This document shows positions 8,195-19,496 of a stretch of DNA of 64,000 nt, piece by piece. The notes under the pieces were generated by a model. The model ran no database searches and was not told the DNA's origin. It saw only the letters and a list, made by a program, of their open reading frames with translations. Source of the DNA: JAHFIW01 sp035495855 (GTDB lineage Bacteria; Patescibacteriota; Patescibacteriia; SG8-24); assembly GCA_035495855.1 (NCBI GenBank), contig DATJFD010000076.1, positions 1 through 64,000 on the forward strand, given 5' to 3'. Position 1 is the first letter of the stretch. Every line of letters starts with the position of its first letter. The position numbers were made by a program, and so were the translations under genes.

Positions 8195-9094
8195 ATGACG
8201 ACATACGACTTCATCGCCGCCAACAAGAGGAAGACCGTGATCCTCATCGCGGTCTTTTCCGCGCTCGTGCTCGCCATCGGCTGGACCATCGACCAGTACT
8301 ACGGCGGAGGAGGGTTCTTCGTCGGCGTCGCCGCCATCTACTCGACCATCTCGGCGCTGGTGAGCTACTACGCCGGCGACAAGGTCGCGCTGGCCGTCTC
8401 CGGCGCGCGCCCGGTGACCGGCGCGGAATCGCCCTACGTCGTGCGCATGGTCGAGAACCTAGCCATCTCGCAGGGCATGCCGACGCCGAAGGTCTATCTG
8501 ATCGAGGACGAGGCCATCAACGCCTTCGCCACCGGCCGCGACCCGAAGCACGCGTCCATCGCGGTGACGACCGGCGCGGTACGGAAGCTGGCGAACGAGG
8601 AGCTCGAGGGCGTGCTCGCGCACGAGATGTCGCACGTGAAGAACTACGACATCCGGGTGATGACCATCGTGATCGTGCTCGTCGGCATCATCTCGGTGCT
8701 CGCCAACATGATGTTCCGGGCGACCTTCTACGGCGGCCGCCGGCGCGACAACCGCAACAGCGCCAGCGGGGTGTTCCTCCTGATCGGCCTGGTACTGATG
8801 ATCTTCGCCCCTTTCATCGCCCAGCTCATCAAGCTGGCCGTATCGCGAAGGCGGGAATACCTCGCCGACGCGTCCGGCGCGCTGATGACGAGATTCCCCG
8901 AAGGCCTGGCGCGGGCGCTCAGGAAGATACAGCAGGAATCGATGCCCATGGCCCACGCTTCCGCCGCCACCGCGCACCTGTTCATCGCCAACCCTTTCAC
9001 CGGAAAAACGCTCGAAGGCCTCTTCTCCACGCACCCGCCGATCGAAATGCGCATCGCGGCGCTCGAGAAGATGGCCAGCGTGCCCGGCACTTAA
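8195..9094 (+). CDS. htpX: HtpX-type membrane zinc metalloprotease
   Basis: This 299-residue M48 peptidase takes part in membrane-protein quality control. It has two N-terminal helices (about 15-32 and 40-62), the zinc motif HEMSH (H143, E144, H147), two further helices (about 155-175 and 190-212), and the third-ligand region RRREYLADASGA. Length and domain order are typical. It pairs with lemA, a frequent arrangement. Translation must start at an ATG fused to a heptamer array, with no Shine-Dalgarno sequence. Confidence 0.96.
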   Translation: MTTYDFIAANKRKTVILIAVFSALVLAIGWTIDQYYGGGGFFVGVAAIYSTISALVSYYAGDKVALAVSGARPVTGAESPYVVRMVENLAISQGMPTPKVYLIEDEAINAFATGRDPKHASIAVTTGAVRKLANEELEGVLAHEMSHVKNYDIRVMTIVIVLVGIISVLANMMFRATFYGGRRRDNRNSASGVFLLIGLVLMIFAPFIAQLIKLAVSRRREYLADASGALMTRFPEGLARALRKIQQESMPMAHASAATAHLFIANPFTGKTLEGLFSTHPPIEMRIAALEKMASVPGT

Positions 9095-9203
9095 GTCGAA
9101 AGTGGAGAGTCGAAAGTCGAAAGCCCGCCGGGCTCCGCCACTCTCGTCTCTCCGCTTCCCACATCAATCTTTCCACTCTCGACTTTCCACTTTCTACTCT
9201 CGT
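9095..9203. repeat. Heptamer-repeat hairpin between htpX and clpC
   Basis: The left arm has GTCGAAA/GTGGAGA heptamers (9095-9123). The right arm has CCACTCTCGACTTT-type units (9172-9203). The arms are complementary, and the right arm ends on the clpC ATG at 9204. Confidence 0.85.
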
Positions 9204-11763
<2,560 letters not shown>

Positions 11764-11771
<8 letters not shown>

Positions 11772-13497
11772 CGAACTGCAGCATTCCGCGACCCTCGATG
11801 ATCAGCTGCGCTGGAAGCGCGAGCTGGATTCGACGCGCGCCATGGCGCGGCAGACCATCCCCGGCTTCTTTCCGGGCCCTGGCGCTGCTGCGGGCGGCGG
11901 AGGTGGCGGAGTGGCCGCGGGAGGGGGCGGAGGCGCCCCGGCCGGCGGCGGCGCGCCTGCGGCAGGAGGCGGCGGAGCGGGCGGCGCCCAGGGACAAAAG
12001 GGCGGTCCGCAGCAGCCGCAGAAAGGCGGGCTCGGCCAGATGGGCGGTGGCGGAGGCGGCGGCACGCCCGGAACCCCCGGCCAGCAGTTCAGCGAAGACG
12101 AGATCGAGGAGATGCTCGAGCAGGGCTACTCCATGGATGACATCGAGAAAGCGCAGCAAGGCACGCCGGGAACCAAACCCCGACGTTCCCTGGCGGACCG
12201 CGCCGGCGGCGCCGTCGAGTCGGCCGGCAACCTGACCGAAAAGGGCGGCAAGGCGGTCGAGACGGGCGGCAAAGCCATCGAAGGCGCGGGCAAAGGACTC
12301 GAGACCGCCGGCAAGGGCGTGGAAGCGGCCGGCCAGGCGGCCGAGACCGCCGGCAAAGGCATCGAAGCCGCCGGGTCCGCCGTGAAGGAAGCCGGCAAGG
12401 CCACCATGGAAGCCAGCAAAGGACTGACCGAGGCGGGAGTGGAGCTCTCGTCCACCGGCCTCGGCGCCATCGTCGGCGTGCCGCTCGCGGCCGTCGGCGT
12501 CGTCGGCATGGCCGGCGGCGGCGCGGCCATGGGCGCGGGCGCCGGCATGGAGGCCGGCGGCAAAGGCGCCCAGGCGGCCGGCAAAGGCGCGCAGTCGGCG
12601 GGCAAAGGCATGCAGGAGGGCGGCAAAGGCATGCAGCAGGCCGGCAAGGGCGTCCAGGATGCCGGCAAAGGCATGCAGGACACGGGCGGCCAGATGCAGC
12701 AAATGGGCAAGCAGATGAAGCAGATGACGCCCGGCGCTGAGGGCGCGGACAAGGCCAAGGATTCCATGACCCCGAGCGCGCCGACCGGCATCGGCGGCGG
12801 AGCGCAGGCCGAGAGCCCGACCGGCAGCATGAAGGACACCGTCGGCGGCGGCCCCGCCAAGGACATCGCCATGAGCGCCGCGGGTGGCGCAGGCGGCGGA
12901 GGAGGCGGGGGCGGAGGAGGAGGCGGAGGAGGCGGGGGCGGCGGCATGCCCGGCGGAGGAGGGATGCCCGGCGGCAAGGTCATGCAGGCCTACCAGCAGG
13001 GCGGCAGCAAGAGCGACCAGATGATGCGGATGGGCGGCGCGGCCGCCGGCGAAGGCGCGGAGGCGGTCGGTTCGGCCTTCGGACCCGAAGGCAAGGTGAT
13101 CGGCAAGGCGGCCTCGGAAGCGATCACGATGGGCACGGAAGGAGCTATCGCCGCGAAGAACCTGGTCATGTCGGGCGGCAGCCTGGCGTCGCAGAAGGCG
13201 GCGGCGAAAGCGTTCAAGCAACAGGTCGTCGACAAGATATGGTGGCCCGGCATGATGCAGTTCCCGATGAACTTCCTCCTCTTCTTCCCCATGCTCCAGG
13301 TGTACTGGTTCGCGAGCATGACGAAGAGCAGCTGGACCACGGAGATGCGGCAATGGGAGCACGGCGTCATCCTGTTCTTCTCCTTCCTGGAGTTCATGAT
13401 GGTCATGACCTTCCTCGCCATCATCGGCGCCATCGGATGCCTCATCGACTACTCGAACTGCGGCCACACGTATGTCAGCAATCTTCTCGGCGTCTAA
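11764..13497 (+). CDS. Gly/Ala-rich heptad-repeat membrane protein, unknown function
   Basis: This 577-residue protein matches no family I can name. Residues about 35-110 are Gly/Pro/Ala low complexity. Residues about 155-235 and 265-325 are tandem seven-residue units of the form AGKGxEx/AGKGMQx, more than fifteen copies in two blocks separated by a hydrophobic Gly/Ala segment (about 238-262). A run of about 20 glycines follows near 380-395. The C-terminus has two membrane helices (about 500-520 and 540-560). The ATG overlaps the clpC stop by eight bases, so the two are translationally coupled. Its position at the head of the pilin/hydrolase block suggests an envelope or secretion role, which is an inference. 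Confidence 0.75.
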
Positions 13498-13509
13498 ACC
13501 CTCGATCCT

Positions 13510-14721
13510 ATGAACTGGAAAAGGCTCCTCCTCATCATCTTGTTCATCGGCGTGACCCTCGGCATCGGGTACGCCCTGTTCAGGCTTTTTTTCGCCGCGC
13601 CGCAGGAAGTCGTCCCCACGGAAGAACAGAACGCCAACGGCGCCGTCGGCGGCCTGCCGTCGGCCAACGTCGGCGGCGTGCCCGGCGCTCCCCCGCCGAC
13701 CGGTGCGCCGGGGCTTCCCCCGGGCGTCTCCCCCGTCGCGAACGGCGGGCTGACGGTCGTGACGCCGGTCGCTCCGGTGCCGACCACCGGCGCGACGCTC
13801 AGCGCCAGCGGCCAGCTCAACTATTACAACCGCAATGACGGCAAGTTCTACCGCCTCAACCCCGACGGCACGACCACGTCGCTCTCCAACAAGACCTTTT
13901 TCAACGTGAGCAATGCGAAGTTCGACCCGCAGGGCAACAAGGCCATCCTCGAATATCCGGACGGCTCCAACATCATGTTCAACTTCCAGACCGGCGAACA
14001 GGCGACGCTGCCGGCGCACTGGGAGGGCTTCGACTTCAACCCCACGGGCACGCAGATCGTGGCGAAGAGCGTCGGCGTCGATCCGGATGCGCGCTTCCTG
14101 GTGGTCGCGAACCCCGACGGTTCCGGTGCCAAGGCGGTGCAGGAGCTGGGCGAGAACCAGGACAAGGTGCAGGTGAACTGGTCGCCGAACAACGAGGTCA
14201 TCGCGACGGCCACGACCGGCCGGAGCTTCGGCGTCGACCGGCAGGAGGTCTACCTCATCGGCCAGAACGGCGAGAACTTCAAGTCGATGATCGTCGAGGG
14301 CCTGGACTTCCGGCCGAAGTGGGCGCCCGGCGGCGAGCAGCTGATGTACAGCGTGGCCGGCTCGCTCTCCGACTGGAAGCCGCAGCTCTGGATCGTCGAC
14401 GCGCAGGGCGACAATATCGGCCGCAACCGCCGCAGCATCGCCGTGAACACCTGGGCGGACAAATGCACGTTCCAGGACAAGGACAACCTGTACTGCGCGG
14501 TCCCCGACGATCTCCCCCGCGGCGCCGGCCTCCAGCCCGACATCGCCAATGACACGCCGGATTCCATCTACAAGATCAACCTCACGACCGGCCTGCAGAC
14601 CAAGATCGCGGTCCCCGAAGGCTCGCACACGATCGGTTCGGTCATGCTCACCCCGGACAAGAAGAGCCTCTTCTTCACGGACAAGGGTTCCGGCGTGGTC
14701 AACAAGATCGCGCTGCCGTGA
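13510..14721 (+). CDS. Membrane-anchored beta-propeller-like (TolB/PD40-like) protein
   Basis: This 403-residue protein has an N-terminal anchor helix (about 5-28) and a Pro/Gly/Ala-rich linker (about 35-95). An extracellular domain of repeating beta blades follows, with PD40-like patterns such as DGKFYRLNPDG, NAKFDPQGNKAIL, GFDFNPTGTQIV and VMLTPDKKSLFFTD. Such propellers usually mediate protein contacts. It lies 12 bases after the preceding gene and is followed by a strong terminator, so it probably closes the transcript that begins at clpC or earlier. The partner is unknown; the surrounding T4SS-pilin genes make a surface-complex role plausible. Confidence 0.75.
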   Translation: MNWKRLLLIILFIGVTLGIGYALFRLFFAAPQEVVPTEEQNANGAVGGLPSANVGGVPGAPPPTGAPGLPPGVSPVANGGLTVVTPVAPVPTTGATLSASGQLNYYNRNDGKFYRLNPDGTTTSLSNKTFFNVSNAKFDPQGNKAILEYPDGSNIMFNFQTGEQATLPAHWEGFDFNPTGTQIVAKSVGVDPDARFLVVANPDGSGAKAVQELGENQDKVQVNWSPNNEVIATATTGRSFGVDRQEVYLIGQNGENFKSMIVEGLDFRPKWAPGGEQLMYSVAGSLSDWKPQLWIVDAQGDNIGRNRRSIAVNTWADKCTFQDKDNLYCAVPDDLPRGAGLQPDIANDTPDSIYKINLTTGLQTKIAVPEGSHTIGSVMLTPDKKSLFFTDKGSGVVNKIALP

Positions 14722-14749
14722 GGCCGCGGCGGCCGGATATGGTAGAGTG

Positions 14750-14779
14750 AAGAGTGGCGGACGTTCCGCCACTCTTTTT
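14750..14779 (+). terminator. Rho-independent terminator
   Basis: A 12-bp perfect stem (14750-14761 with 14765-14776) and a 3-base loop are followed by a T run. It ends the transcript of the propeller gene eight bases before the next start codon. Confidence 0.9.
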
Positions 14780-14786
14780 CGGCCTT

Positions 14787-15476
14787 ATGCGCCATTCGAA
14801 CGCCTTCCTCGGCGCCGCGATCCTCGCCGCGCTGCTCATCCTGGTCGTCTACGGCATCGCCGCGCTGTCGCCCGTCAATCCGGCGCCCAAGAGCGTGAAC
14901 CAGATCGACCTGAGCGCCGCTCCGCTCGACAAGCCGACGGTCTCTTTCGGCAACCCTTCGCGGGGCCCGAAGGACGCCGCGGTGACGGTATTCGTGTTCG
15001 GCGACTACGTCTGCCCGCCGTGCGCCGAATACGAGGCCACGACCTCCCAGCTCCTGACGGAGTTCCCGAAGGACGTCCGCATCGTCTGGAAGGACATGCC
15101 CAACACGCAGCTCCATCCCGAATCCATCAACGCCGCGGTGGCCGCGCGCTGCGCCGCGGACCAGGGGGCTTTCTGGCAGTATCACGACCTTCTGTACCAG
15201 GAGCAGGCGTCCATCGGCCCCAAGAACTACACCCCCTTCGCGGCCCAGCTCGGCCTCGACCTCGAAGCCTTCCAGTCCTGTTACGACTCCCGCCAGACGC
15301 AGCCGCTCGTGCAGCGGGATTACGACGAGGGGCAGCGGCTCCGCGTCGACAGCACGCCGTATACCTTCGTGAACGGCCGCAGGGTCGCCGGAGCCGTCAG
15401 TTACGAGCAGCTGCGCGGCTTCGTCGTCGCCGCGTTGAGCGAAGCGGGCATCCAGCCGGCCCAGGCGGCGCCATGA
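14787..15476 (+). CDS. DsbA-like membrane-anchored thiol oxidoreductase
   Basis: This 229-residue protein has an N-terminal anchor (about 8-27) and a thioredoxin-fold DsbA/BdbD-like domain with the active site CPPC (C76-C79, in FGDYVCPPCAEYE) and the cis-Pro region STPYTFVNG. It would introduce or shuffle disulfides outside the membrane. An earlier in-frame ATG lies inside the terminator stem, so ATG 14787 is chosen. Its neighbours, four Cys-containing pilin-fusion proteins and, in the T4SS operon, a very Cys-rich giant protein, are obvious candidate substrates. That link is inferred. Confidence 0.9.
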   Translation: MRHSNAFLGAAILAALLILVVYGIAALSPVNPAPKSVNQIDLSAAPLDKPTVSFGNPSRGPKDAAVTVFVFGDYVCPPCAEYEATTSQLLTEFPKDVRIVWKDMPNTQLHPESINAAVAARCAADQGAFWQYHDLLYQEQASIGPKNYTPFAAQLGLDLEAFQSCYDSRQTQPLVQRDYDEGQRLRVDSTPYTFVNGRRVAGAVSYEQLRGFVVAALSEAGIQPAQAAP

Positions 15477-15500
15477 TGCCGAAAACCGCCGAAAAATAAG

Positions 15501-15521
15501 GCCGGGACCCCGTGTCCCGGC
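15501..15521 (+). other. GC-rich hairpin before the pilin-fusion operon
   Basis: An 8-bp perfect stem (15501-15508 with 15514-15521) and a 5-base loop, without a T run, lie 25 bases after the DsbA-like gene. It could stabilise the 3' end of the upstream message or be a weak terminator. A TATTAT sequence at 15571-15576 may be the -10 of a promoter for the next gene. Confidence 0.5.
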
Positions 15522-15629
15522 ACCCTCCGCAGCACCTCATATCCGCGTCGCAGTAAAGCCGGAGAGGTGCTATTATTTATGGGTCGGAAGCCCAAACCTT
15601 TGGACCGCCCTGAACACCCCGATCGGCTT

Positions 15630-16769
15630 ATGAACGAGAGGAAAATACTCCCTTTTGCGCGGGCGTTCGTCTTCCTCTCTTTGGCTCTCTTCGCCGCGAA
15701 TGCTGGCGCGGTCGTCCAGGAACGTCCTGTGCTGGCCATTAACATTCCGACGATCCAGTTCACCAACGTTTCGGTCGTGAACGGCGACGGTTATCGCAAG
15801 ATCGACGTGCCCTGGATCGGGCAATACGTTTCCGGCGTGTACAGCTACGCCGTCGCCATCGCCGGCGTGCTCGCGGGGGTCATGTTCGTCATCGGGGGGT
15901 TCCAATACCTGACCGCCGGAGGCGATGCCAGCCGCGTATCGAAGGCCAAAGAACGCATCCGGGACGCGGTCGTCGGACTGCTCCTGGCCTTCGGCGCCTA
16001 CACGATCCTTACCACGCTCAACCCCAGCCTCGTGTCGTTCGAAGCGCTCAATGTCAGGACCGTGGCGCGGCGGACCTTCACGGCGGAGGAACGCGAGGAT
16101 TACGGGGACAACACCAACCCTCCGGTCGGGGGCGTGGCCTCCACGAACTCGCCGCCGGTCGCGGGCGGCGCGGGCGCGCAGGCGGTATGCACGACCATCG
16201 AATCCTGTCGGACCATGTGCAACGGCACGCATCCCACGAGCACGCCCGGCGTCATGGACGCGTCTCTCGCCAGGCCGATCCCGACGCTTCCCGGTCTGGT
16301 CGGCGGCGGTCAGTCGGCGTCGCAGGCCGTCATCGACGGTCTGACCCGCGCGGCCGCGGACGCGCACGCCCGCGGACTGACCATCGTGGCGGCCTCCGGC
16401 TACCGGCCGCTGGCCACGCAGATCGCGCTCGTCTGCGCCCGCATGGGTGATCCCGCCAGGGAGGCCGGCATCGGCTCCGCGGTCGCCTGGCCGGGAGGTT
16501 CGAACCATGGCGCCGGCTATGCGGTCGATATCCAACTGCGCGAGGACAGCTCCGGGCGCACGCTCGTCGGCAGCGGCAACTGCGCGGCGCAGGCGGCAGG
16601 GACCCTCGCCACGCCCGCCAATTCCCAACTTTTCGATCAGATCATGACGGCCGCGGGCGCACGCAGGTACTCGAACGAGATCTGGCATTATGAGTTCGGC
16701 AGCTCGTCCGGATGCCGCTGCACGTATCCGAACTGCCCCCCGCCGCCGAAAGCCTGCAGCGGTTGCTGA
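15630..16769 (+). CDS. T4SS-pilin-like domain fused to M15 D-Ala-D-Ala carboxypeptidase
   Basis: This 379-residue exported protein has a signal peptide (1-27), the shared motif LAINIPTI (35-42), and a two-helix pilin-like domain (about 64-133, with FQYLTAGGDASRVSKAKERI between the helices). After a Pro/Ala linker (about 160-185) comes a C-terminal domain (about 225-360) with the M15/VanY signature: S291, H293 and D300 in SxHxxGxAxD, then E350 and W352-H353. The expected activity is metal-dependent cleavage of peptidoglycan stem peptides. ATG 15630 is chosen because it starts the signal peptide. It is the first of four tandem paralogues; the next gene starts one base after its stop. Confidence 0.88.
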   Translation: MNERKILPFARAFVFLSLALFAANAGAVVQERPVLAINIPTIQFTNVSVVNGDGYRKIDVPWIGQYVSGVYSYAVAIAGVLAGVMFVIGGFQYLTAGGDASRVSKAKERIRDAVVGLLLAFGAYTILTTLNPSLVSFEALNVRTVARRTFTAEEREDYGDNTNPPVGGVASTNSPPVAGGAGAQAVCTTIESCRTMCNGTHPTSTPGVMDASLARPIPTLPGLVGGGQSASQAVIDGLTRAAADAHARGLTIVAASGYRPLATQIALVCARMGDPAREAGIGSAVAWPGGSNHGAGYAVDIQLREDSSGRTLVGSGNCAAQAAGTLATPANSQLFDQIMTAAGARRYSNEIWHYEFGSSSGCRCTYPNCPPPPKACSGC

Positions 16770-16770
16770 T

Positions 16771-17985
16771 ATGAACGTCCCACGTCATTCCCGCCTTGCC
16801 ATCGTCCTCCGGCAGATCTTCCTGCCTGCCTTCCTTTTCGCGGCCCTTTTCTCGGTCGGACAGGACGTCCTCGGGCAAGGTACGGAACAGTTCCGGCCGA
16901 ACCTCGCCATCAACATCCCGACCGTCACCTTCGAGAAGATCGTGCGCACCACGGTTCCGGGCGAACAGGGCGCGACCGCCCAGGACGTCATCGACGTTCC
17001 CTGGATCACGAACTACGTCGCGGGCGTCTACCGCTACGCCACTTCCGTCGCGGTCATCATCGCGGGAGTCATGTTCCTCGTCGGCGCGTTCCAATATCTG
17101 ACCGCCGGCGGCGACTCGGGCCGCGTCTCGCAGGGACGCGACAGGATCACGAACGCGGTCATCGGCCTGTTCCTGGTGTTCGGCGCGTACGTGATGCTGC
17201 TGACCATCAACCCCGACCTCGTTTCCCTCCGGTCGCTGCAGATCAAAACGGTCGCGAAGAAGACCTTCACCATCATCTCTGCCGCCGATTACCAGCGCCT
17301 GACCGGGCACGCGCCGCCGCCGACCGGCAGCGGAGGCGGGCCCGGCGGCACCGGCGGCACGTCCGCGGGTGGCAGCGGCATGATCGGCATGGCCATGGAG
17401 GCTGCGCGGGCCACGAACATCCCAGAGCTCCCCTGCTTCGTGAAGGGCTCGATGCTGGAGGAGTCCGGGGGCAAGGCCAACGCGCTCGGCCATGACGAGA
17501 ACGCCGCGACGACGGTGTTCAGCGTCGGCGCGCGGCGCCAGTTCATCAATAGCGGCGTTTTCAAGAGCGGCGCGACCTTCCCGCCGGTCGGCTGCAACGA
17601 CAAGTCCTGCCAGAACCAGGGCCCGCGCGCCAACGACGACAACTTCACCGCCTCGTCCCCGCCGGACTACGGCCTCGACTGGCGGTACTCGCACGGCTTC
17701 GGCTCGGGACAGTCGACCATCTTCCCCGGCAGCGCGCCCTGCCCCGGCAACGAGGCGCAAGGGCGCGGCTTCCGGATGGGCAACCACTGCTACAGCGCCG
17801 CGCAGCTGCTCGACCCGCCTTCGCAGGTCGCCGCCATGGTGGACCACTACAAGATGTGCTGGCAGCGCGGCGGCGGCGACCCCGCCAGGGCCTACGTCTG
17901 CTACGCCGGCACCATCGCGCCGGACAACCCCATCATCGTCAAGCGCGTGAACAACTATAATGCCTGCCGCGCCGCCGGGGGCTAA
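16771..17985 (+). CDS. T4SS-pilin-like domain fused to lysozyme/transglycosylase-like domain
   Basis: This 404-residue exported protein has a signal peptide (about 1-36), LAINIPTV (45-52), a two-helix pilin-like domain (about 78-148, with FQYLTAGGDSGRVS) and a Gly-rich linker (about 183-203). The C-terminal domain (about 205-404) begins with a helix and the LEESGG motif (E230/E231), which resembles the catalytic Glu of lytic transglycosylases and goose-type lysozymes, followed by several Cys pairs and an AYVCYAGT-type ending. The enzyme call rests mainly on that motif and on the neighbouring wall hydrolases, so it is moderate. It is translated one base after the M15 fusion and overlaps nothing downstream. 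Confidence 0.75.
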   Translation: MNVPRHSRLAIVLRQIFLPAFLFAALFSVGQDVLGQGTEQFRPNLAINIPTVTFEKIVRTTVPGEQGATAQDVIDVPWITNYVAGVYRYATSVAVIIAGVMFLVGAFQYLTAGGDSGRVSQGRDRITNAVIGLFLVFGAYVMLLTINPDLVSLRSLQIKTVAKKTFTIISAADYQRLTGHAPPPTGSGGGPGGTGGTSAGGSGMIGMAMEAARATNIPELPCFVKGSMLEESGGKANALGHDENAATTVFSVGARRQFINSGVFKSGATFPPVGCNDKSCQNQGPRANDDNFTASSPPDYGLDWRYSHGFGSGQSTIFPGSAPCPGNEAQGRGFRMGNHCYSAAQLLDPPSQVAAMVDHYKMCWQRGGGDPARAYVCYAGTIAPDNPIIVKRVNNYNACRAAGG

Positions 17986-17989
17986 GCCT

Positions 17990-19483
17990 ATGCGGAAGAG
18001 CCATCACGTCGGAGCGCTCGTCGCCCTCATCGTCTTCGCGCCCCTGGTCGCGGCGGCTTTGCTGTTGTCGCCGGAGGCGGACGCGGCGCTCAAGAACCGC
18101 AACGCCAACACGCCCGCCGCCATCGAAGGGTTCCGTCCGACGCTGGCCATCAACATCCCGACCATCACGTTCTCGGGCATCCAGGTCGACTCGAACACCA
18201 ATGGCCAGGAGGGTATCAGCGGTTACATCGACATCCCCTGGCTCGGCGAATACATGAAGGGCATCTATTCGTACGCCGTCGGCGTCGCCGTGGTGCTCGC
18301 GGGCGTCATGATGGTCATCGGCGGCTTCTATTACCTGACCGCGGGCGGCGATGCCTCGCGCGTACAGAAGGGTAAGCAGCGCATCGCCGACGCGGTCATC
18401 GGGCTGTTCCTCGTCTACGCCGCCTACACCATCCTCATCACGGTCAATCCGCAGCTGACGACCTTCGAATCGCTGCGGATCAAGCGGTTGCGGCAAAGCC
18501 CGTTCGAACTCATCGACGAAGCGCTGCGCACGACGCACGCCGATACCGGCACCGAAAGCAGCTCTTCGGGTTCCACGGGCACGCCGCCCCCCTACACGCC
18601 GCCGCCGGGCGCCGTGGACGCGCCGAACAGCCCGCTGCCGCCGCCCAGCGGCCAGAATTACGTGCAGCTCTACGCCAGCTGTCCCCTCACGTCACTTCCC
18701 GACAAGCACGTGGTCCCCTGCCACGGCGCTTGGGGCGCGGGGGTGACATGCGGGGACGAATCGCCCACGGGGCCTCGCGGCGTCGCTTTCCGGGACGGCA
18801 TGCGCGCCCTCATCGCCAGCGAACCGGACATGCGCAGGAAGATCGCCATGGTGGCGGAGGCCGGCGTGAAATGCTTCTCGCACTACGGTTCCTGCGGCGC
18901 GACGGCGACGACCTGGGCCCGCATCGCCGGCGTCGGTCCCGATCAGCTCGGCCAGAACAGCCCCAGCGCCGGGCAGACGACGCTCTGGAACCACATCAAC
19001 CATGAGACCCCCAGGGCGATCGCCCAGCAGCTCCTCGGCGTCGCCTGCGAGACCACCTGCTCAGGCTCGGCCTTCGCGACCGCATGCGGGGCGCGCTGCG
19101 ATCCCGCCACGCCCGCCGCCACGGCGTCCGAGTGCGGAGGACACACCCCCTGCAACACGGTCAAAAGGGACTGCGTGACCGGCGCCGCCGCGAGGGCCGC
19201 GGTGCGCGCCATGTTCGAAGGCCCCGGCGGCCCCGCCGGCTGGCCTGACTCCTGGACCACGGGCCTGGAGATCGGCGATCATGTCCACATCTACAACGGC
19301 AACAGCAGCTGCGGTTCTTCCCATGCCATGATCTTCCTCGGCTGGGCGAGCCCCGGACGCGCCAGGACCGCCAACGGGCAGTGGGCCGGTCCGCAATGGG
19401 AGGACACGAAGTGCTTCATGCGCTCATGCGGAAATTTCTCGATCGTCACGCGCATCTACAAACCCTCCTCGCTCGCGCATTGA
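17990..19483 (+). CDS. T4SS-pilin-like domain fused to Cys/His (NlpC/P60- or CHAP-like) domain
   Basis: This 497-residue exported protein has a signal peptide (about 1-33), LAINIPTI (52-59), and a two-helix pilin-like domain (about 84-153, with YYLTAGGDASRVQKGK). After a Ser/Pro linker (about 185-222) comes a large C-terminal domain (about 225-497). Its candidate catalytic pair is C302 in GSCGATATTW and H445 in SSHAMIFLGW, the latter preceded by LEIGDHVHIYNG. That GD...H order matches papain-like NlpC/P60 and CHAP amidases. More than a dozen further Cys residues suggest disulfides. ATG 17990 follows the previous stop by four bases. The fold assignment is by motif order only. Confidence 0.72.
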   Translation: MRKSHHVGALVALIVFAPLVAAALLLSPEADAALKNRNANTPAAIEGFRPTLAINIPTITFSGIQVDSNTNGQEGISGYIDIPWLGEYMKGIYSYAVGVAVVLAGVMMVIGGFYYLTAGGDASRVQKGKQRIADAVIGLFLVYAAYTILITVNPQLTTFESLRIKRLRQSPFELIDEALRTTHADTGTESSSSGSTGTPPPYTPPPGAVDAPNSPLPPPSGQNYVQLYASCPLTSLPDKHVVPCHGAWGAGVTCGDESPTGPRGVAFRDGMRALIASEPDMRRKIAMVAEAGVKCFSHYGSCGATATTWARIAGVGPDQLGQNSPSAGQTTLWNHINHETPRAIAQQLLGVACETTCSGSAFATACGARCDPATPAATASECGGHTPCNTVKRDCVTGAAARAAVRAMFEGPGGPAGWPDSWTTGLEIGDHVHIYNGNSSCGSSHAMIFLGWASPGRARTANGQWAGPQWEDTKCFMRSCGNFSIVTRIYKPSSLAH

Positions 19484-19496
19484 GCCGTCCCCGGAT

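Noticed and set aside
12885..12960. The long glycine-coding run as a possible assembly error or frameshift
   Set aside because: The frame stays open on both sides, with consistent repeats upstream and membrane helices downstream, so no break needs to be assumed.
14754..14786. An ATG at 14754 as the start of the DsbA-like gene
   Set aside because: It lies inside a perfect terminator stem. ATG 14787 directly precedes the membrane anchor.
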